Assembly (NCBI RefSeq): GCF_000512695.2
Contig: NZ_AZRW02000033.1
Coordinates: forward strand, 1 to 64,000
From: Pseudomonas sp. QTF5
GTDB taxonomy: Bacteria; Pseudomonadota; Gammaproteobacteria; Pseudomonadales; Pseudomonadaceae
Length of the DNA stretch: 64,000 nt
Direction: 5' to 3'
This document shows, piece after piece, positions 60,641 to 64,000 of this stretch (positions are counted from its first letter, which is position 1; each line of letters begins with the position of its first letter). Under the pieces are notes generated by a model. It was not told the origin of the DNA. It ran no database searches and saw only the letters and a program-made list of their open reading frames with translations. A program made the position numbers and the translations under genes.

Positions 60641-61558
60641 TCAGAGACCGACGTCTGGCAGTTCCGGACGGTTGGCCAGGGCCTTGGCCATGATCTGCTC
60701 GACGAACACCCGATCGGCTTCCGGCAGTGCCAGGCGTGGCGGACGGGTCAGCGCGCTGCCGCGACCGGCGATGGCTTCGCAGAGCTTGATGCACTGCACC
60801 AGGTCGGCGCGGGCATCGAGGTGCAGGATCGGCATCAACCATTCGTAGATCGGCATGGCTTCGGCGAAGCGACCGGCCTTGGCCAGGCGGAAGATGGTCT
60901 CGCCTTCTTTCGGGAACACGTTCGACATGCCCGAGACCCAGCCTTCGGCACCCACCGCGATGCTTTCCAGCACCACGTCGTCGAGACCTGCGAACAACAC
61001 GAAACGGTCGCCGACTTCATTGCGCACATCGATGAAACGACGGGTATCGCCGGACGAATCCTTGAAGCACACCACGTTGTCGCAGTCGGCCAGGGAAATC
61101 AGGATGTCCGGGGTGACGTCGTTTTTGTAGATCGGCGGGTTGTTGTAGACCATCAACGGTACGTCAGCGTTTTTCGCCACGTAGCGGTAGTGCTCGGCGG
61201 TCTCGAACGGCTTGGAACCGTAGACCAGCGCCGGCATCAGCATCACGCCGTCGACGCCGACCCGGCGTACGGCATTGGCGACCTTGGCCGCTTGCACGCT
61301 GGTGAACTCGGCCACGCCGCAGATCACTGGCACGCGACCGCGGGAGGCGTCGACCGCGACTTCGGTCACGGCGATTTTTTCTTCGGCGGTCAATGAGGTG
61401 TTTTCCCCCACCGAACCGCACACCACCAGGCCCGATACGCCGTCACGGATCACGTTGGAAATCACCTGATGGGTTTTTTCCAGGTTGATGGTGAAGTCAT
61501 CGTTGAATTGAGTGGTCACCGCGGGGAAGACGCCACTCCAGTTAATACGCTTGCTCAT
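60641..61558 (-). CDS. DapA-family lyase, probable delta1-pyrroline-4-hydroxy-2-carboxylate deaminase
   Basis: A 305-aa dihydrodipicolinate-synthase-family enzyme starting MSKRINWSGVFPAVTTQFND. The Schiff-base lysine is Lys166 in VVCFKDSSGD and the catalytic Tyr is Tyr138 in MVYNNPPIY. In hydroxyproline catabolism this protein (LhpC/HypD) deaminates the cyclic imine to alpha-ketoglutaric semialdehyde, the substrate of the dehydrogenase in the same cluster. The specific activity is inferred from context. Confidence 0.85.
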   Translation of the reverse strand: MSKRINWSGVFPAVTTQFNDDFTINLEKTHQVISNVIRDGVSGLVVCGSVGENTSLTAEEKIAVTEVAVDASRGRVPVICGVAEFTSVQAAKVANAVRRVGVDGVMLMPALVYGSKPFETAEHYRYVAKNADVPLMVYNNPPIYKNDVTPDILISLADCDNVVCFKDSSGDTRRFIDVRNEVGDRFVLFAGLDDVVLESIAVGAEGWVSGMSNVFPKEGETIFRLAKAGRFAEAMPIYEWLMPILHLDARADLVQCIKLCEAIAGRGSALTRPPRLALPEADRVFVEQIMAKALANRPELPDVGL

Positions 61559-61585
61559 TGTTGCCTCCGGTTTGTTTATTGTATT

Positions 61586-61595
61586 TCGTATACGA
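61586..61595. promoter_or_regulatory. Possible GntR-type operator upstream of the DapA-family gene
   Basis: TCGTATACGA, a perfect 10-bp palindrome, lies about 28 bases before the start codon, inside TTTGTTTATTGTATTTCG and flanking A/T-rich sequence. It fits the TnGTnnnACnA-like pattern of FadR/VanR-group GntR sites with one base less spacing. No GntR gene is in the window. Confidence 0.4.
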
Positions 61596-61682
61596 TATTT
61601 CAAGTGACAATGTTCGGCTAGTACTTTTTTCAATCAATCAGGGGTTTTTGCTGCTGGGTGAAATCACTGTGGAGAGAGAGCC

Positions 61683-61796
61683 TTTTGTGGCGAGGGAGCT
61701 TGCTCCCGTTCGGCTGCGTAGCAGTCGTAAAAACCGTGATTACAGCATTGGGGCTGCTGCGCAACCCAGCGGGAGCAAGCTCCCTCGCCACAAAAG
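61683..61796. repeat. REP-type inverted pair, second sequence type
   Basis: TTTTGTGGCGAGGGAGCTTG and its reverse complement at the two ends of a ~115-base structure, with TGCGTAGCAG/CTGCTGCGCA in the middle. A second REP class of P. fluorescens. Confidence 0.8.
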
Positions 61797-61843
61797 CTCC
61801 TTCTCCATACAAGCTGCCTCACCACACAAGCTCCGTTTCGGCG

Positions 61844-62872
61844 TCAGGCACCGGGCCAGGTGTCTGACAGGCGATAGCCTTGTGGCCACGGATCGCTCGG
61901 ATCGAGCAGCAATTGGTGGGTGCCGGTGATCCAGGCCCGGCCGGAAATGCACGGGTAGATCGCCGGGCGTCCGGCCACTTCGGTCAGGGAGTCGATACGG
62001 CAGTGGAATTCGGAACCGATGATCGAACGGCCAATAAAGCGCTCGCCCACCTGCATCAGTCCCTTGGCCTGCAGCACCGCCATGCGCGCCGAGCAGCCGG
62101 TGCCGGTGGGCGAGCGGTCGATCTTGCCGGGTTGAATCACCACCGCGTTTCTGCCAGTGGCGATGCCGTTTTCAACGACGATGGGCGCGGCAATCTGGCA
62201 GAAGGAAATATGTGACCACTCGGGGTTCAGCGGATGGACGAAGCCCAGTTGTTCATTGGCTGCGCGGGTGATTTTCAGCCCGACCGCCACCAGCTCGGCG
62301 GCCTCATCAGGACGAATGGAAAAGCCCAGGCGTTCGGCGTCGGCGATGACAAAACTGTCGCCGCCGTACGCGGTGTCGACCTGCAACGAGCCGAGGCCTT
62401 CGACTTCGATCCAGGCGTCGAGGCGGTCAGCGAAGGAGGGCACGTTCTTGATTTCTACCCGCTCGACCTTGCCATCACGGCAATCGGCCACGGCCTCGAT
62501 CAGGCCGCCGGGCGCTTCGAGCACCAGTCGGGTTTGCGGTTCGGTCATCGGCAGAATGCCGCTGTCGAGCAGCACGGTGGCGACGCACAGCGAATTGGAA
62601 CCGGACATCGGTGGCGTGTCTGCCGGTTCCATGATGATCCAGGCCATCTGCGCCCGAGGATCCTTGGCCGGCACCAGCAGGTTGACGTGACGGAACACGC
62701 CGCCGCGAGGCTCGTTGAGCACGAAGTTGCGCAGTGTCTGATCCTTGGCGATCCAGCGCGATTGCTCCCACACGGTGGCGCCCGGTGGTGGGGCGACACC
62801 GCCGACGATCACATCGCCGACTTCACCTTCGGCATGACAGCTGACTACATGAATGACTTTCGATGAGCGCAT
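61844..62872 (-). CDS. Proline racemase superfamily enzyme with a Ser/Cys catalytic pair
   Basis: A 342-aa enzyme of the family that includes proline racemase, 4-hydroxyproline 2-epimerase and trans-3-hydroxyproline dehydratase. The first catalytic position is Ser90 in PPMSGSNSLC instead of Cys; the second Cys260 in PTGTGCSARM and the HPLNPEWSHISFCQI segment are kept. The neighbours (DapA-family deaminase, semialdehyde dehydrogenase) point to hydroxyproline. Exact reaction, epimerase or dehydratase, cannot be decided from sequence. Confidence 0.85.
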   Translation of the reverse strand: MRSSKVIHVVSCHAEGEVGDVIVGGVAPPPGATVWEQSRWIAKDQTLRNFVLNEPRGGVFRHVNLLVPAKDPRAQMAWIIMEPADTPPMSGSNSLCVATVLLDSGILPMTEPQTRLVLEAPGGLIEAVADCRDGKVERVEIKNVPSFADRLDAWIEVEGLGSLQVDTAYGGDSFVIADAERLGFSIRPDEAAELVAVGLKITRAANEQLGFVHPLNPEWSHISFCQIAAPIVVENGIATGRNAVVIQPGKIDRSPTGTGCSARMAVLQAKGLMQVGERFIGRSIIGSEFHCRIDSLTEVAGRPAIYPCISGRAWITGTHQLLLDPSDPWPQGYRLSDTWPGA

Positions 62873-62899
62873 TACCTGCTCCTTGTTTCGTCTGTTAGG

Positions 62900-63065
62900 G
62901 CCTCATCGCGGGCAAGCCCGCTCCCACAGGTATCTGTGTCGGCCACCAATTTTGTGTACACCACAAACCCTGTGGGAGCGGGCTTGCCCGCGATGAGGCC
63001 ATCAGTTACTTCACCGATTTTGCGTACACCAACAACCCTTGTGGGAGCGGGCTTGCTCGCGAAGG
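62900..63065. repeat. Three REP units
   Basis: One inverted and two direct copies of TGTGGGAGCGGGCTTG (with GCCCGCG or CTCGCG tails), between the racemase-family gene and the ABC transporter gene. Same REP class as at 57316. Confidence 0.85.
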
Positions 63066-63074
63066 GGCCAGCCG

Positions 63075-63797
63075 CTATTTCACCGATTTCAGAAAGGCCG
63101 CCGTTTCCGCATGCACCGGATTACCAATCACCTGATCCGGCGAGCCGATCTCGTGCACCAGGCCATTGCGAAAGAACGCCACGCGGTCGGATACATCGCG
63201 GGCAAAGCGGATTTCGTGGGTCACCAGCACCATGGTCATGCCGTCTTCGGCGAGCATGCGCATGGTGTCCAGCACCTCGCCGACCAATTGCGGGTCGAGG
63301 GCCGACGTGGCTTCGTCGAACAGCATGTAATCCGGCGACATGGCCAGGGCGCGAGCGATGGCCATGCGTTGCTGCTGGCCTCCGGACAACTTGCCGGGGA
63401 AGGTCTTGAGCTTGTCACCCAAGCCCACGTGGGTCAGTTGCTGCACCGCCAGCTCCTCGGCGTCGCACTTGCTTTTGCCCAGCACTTTGCGCGGCGCCAG
63501 CATCACGTTTTCCAGCACCGTCAGGTGCGGGAAGGCATTCCATTGCTGGAACACGATGCCGATTTTCTGCCGCAGGCGATTGAGGTCGGTGGCGCTGTCA
63601 TGCACCTCGACGCCGTCGACGCGAATGCTGCCTTTCTGGATCGGTTCCAGGCCGTTGATGCACATCAGCAGGGTCGATTTGCCGGAGCCCGAGCCGCCGA
63701 TGATCGACACCACCTCGCCCTTGTTCACCGTCAGGCTGACACCCTTGACCACGGCGAGGTCGCCGAAGGATTTATGTACGTTGTCGATCTCAATCAT
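63075..63797 (-). CDS. Polar amino acid ABC transporter ATP-binding protein
   Basis: A 240-aa ATPase. Walker A GGSGSGKSTL, signature LSGGQQQRMAIARALA, Walker B MLFDEATSALD and the switch His in TMVLVTHEIRFA are all present. Belongs to the GlnQ/HisP group. It overlaps the permease gene by 8 bases. Given the neighbourhood it may import hydroxyproline or proline, but no specificity marker is visible. Confidence 0.92.
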   Translation of the reverse strand: MIEIDNVHKSFGDLAVVKGVSLTVNKGEVVSIIGGSGSGKSTLLMCINGLEPIQKGSIRVDGVEVHDSATDLNRLRQKIGIVFQQWNAFPHLTVLENVMLAPRKVLGKSKCDAEELAVQQLTHVGLGDKLKTFPGKLSGGQQQRMAIARALAMSPDYMLFDEATSALDPQLVGEVLDTMRMLAEDGMTMVLVTHEIRFARDVSDRVAFFRNGLVHEIGSPDQVIGNPVHAETAAFLKSVK

Positions 63798-64000
63798 TTT
63801 CTTGCCACCTTCTTTCCAGACGAGCGCCCAGGCGTGCGACCACCAGGCTCATGACGTAGTAAATAAGGCCCGCGATGCACAGCACCAGCAACGGTTCCTG
63901 GATGCGGGTGACGATGGTTTGCGAGGCGCGCAGCAGTTCGACGATGCCGATCCACATCACCAGCGCGGTGTCTTTCATCACGCCGAGCACCAGGTTCAGC
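63790..64000 (-). CDS. Amino acid ABC transporter permease, 3' end only
   Basis: The C-terminal 69 or so residues (LNLVLGVMKDTALVMWIGIV ... RRWQEND) of a GlnP/HisM-type permease; the gene continues past the right edge. The EAA-loop-like segment (LGVMKDTALV) fits the family. Two membrane helices are visible. Confidence 0.85.
   Translation of the reverse strand, partial: LNLVLGVMKDTALVMWIGIVELLRASQTIVTRIQEPLLVLCIAGLIYYVMSLVVARLGARLERRWQEND

Noticed and set aside
63039..63854. Plus-strand 271-codon frame over the ABC ATPase gene
   Set aside because: Antisense of a complete ABC ATPase; His/Gln-rich shadow product.

Overview
The window looks like a chromosome of the Pseudomonas fluorescens group carrying a large integrative and conjugative element (ICE). 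The host call rests on several copies of the REP-type inverted repeats usual in that group (GTGGGAGCGGGCTTGCTCGCG and GTGGCGAGGGAGCTTGCTCC types) in the right-hand 8 kb, and on the amino-acid metabolism genes there. No integrase, tRNA gene or clear att site was seen, so neither ICE boundary can be fixed. The backbone runs at least from the MobH relaxase (about 10.0 kb) to the regulatory genes near 45 kb.

Left part (1-9.9 kb): a frameshifted helix-turn-helix gene at the edge, a 2043-residue RTX protein with three near-identical 729-bp repeats, a truncated LuxR output domain next to an intact LuxR gene, a lipoprotein DNA/RNA nuclease, and a small coiled-coil membrane protein. These could be cargo or flank.

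ICE transfer module (10.0-31.3 kb, nearly all minus strand): MobH relaxase TraI, a TraG-type channel protein, TIGR03755 and TraU-like TIGR03756 proteins, a RadC-like JAMM protein, the VirB4-type ATPase, the block TIGR03751/03752/03749/03746/03750/03745/03758/RAQPRD, a DUF4400 membrane protein, coupling protein TraD, a TIGR03765 protein, a lytic transglycosylase, TIGR03759 and PilL-like TIGR03748. This is a class-G (PFGI-1/ICEclc/SPI-7-like) mating-pair system.

ICE maintenance and control module (31.4-45.9 kb): small conserved proteins, STY4534 (DUF3577), a cytosine methyltransferase, topoisomerase III, SSB, DUF3158, TIGR03761, STY4528, then DUF2857 - ParB-like - AlpA - an unannotated 232-aa protein - LysR. 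The last five match the order expected for a BisC-BisD-AlpA-BisR-TciR type transfer-activation cascade. Three leaders in the ICE share a two-hairpin RNA architecture with covarying stems, the most interesting unexplained signal in the window.

IS and junction zone (46-50 kb): an intact 2576-bp IS21-family element with a 7-bp target duplication splits a 69-codon gene that can be rebuilt exactly. Small orphan or decayed ORFs and a DinB-family gene follow.

Right part (50-64 kb), chromosomal in style: a divergent lysR-lysA pair, a VOC protein, an ohrR regulator with two tandem ohr genes and a shared operator-like sequence, and a hydroxyproline/proline-type catabolic cluster (Ldh-family imino-acid reductase, alpha-ketoglutaric-semialdehyde-type dehydrogenase, MHS transporter, DapA-family deaminase, proline-racemase-superfamily enzyme) next to an amino-acid ABC transporter that runs off the right end.
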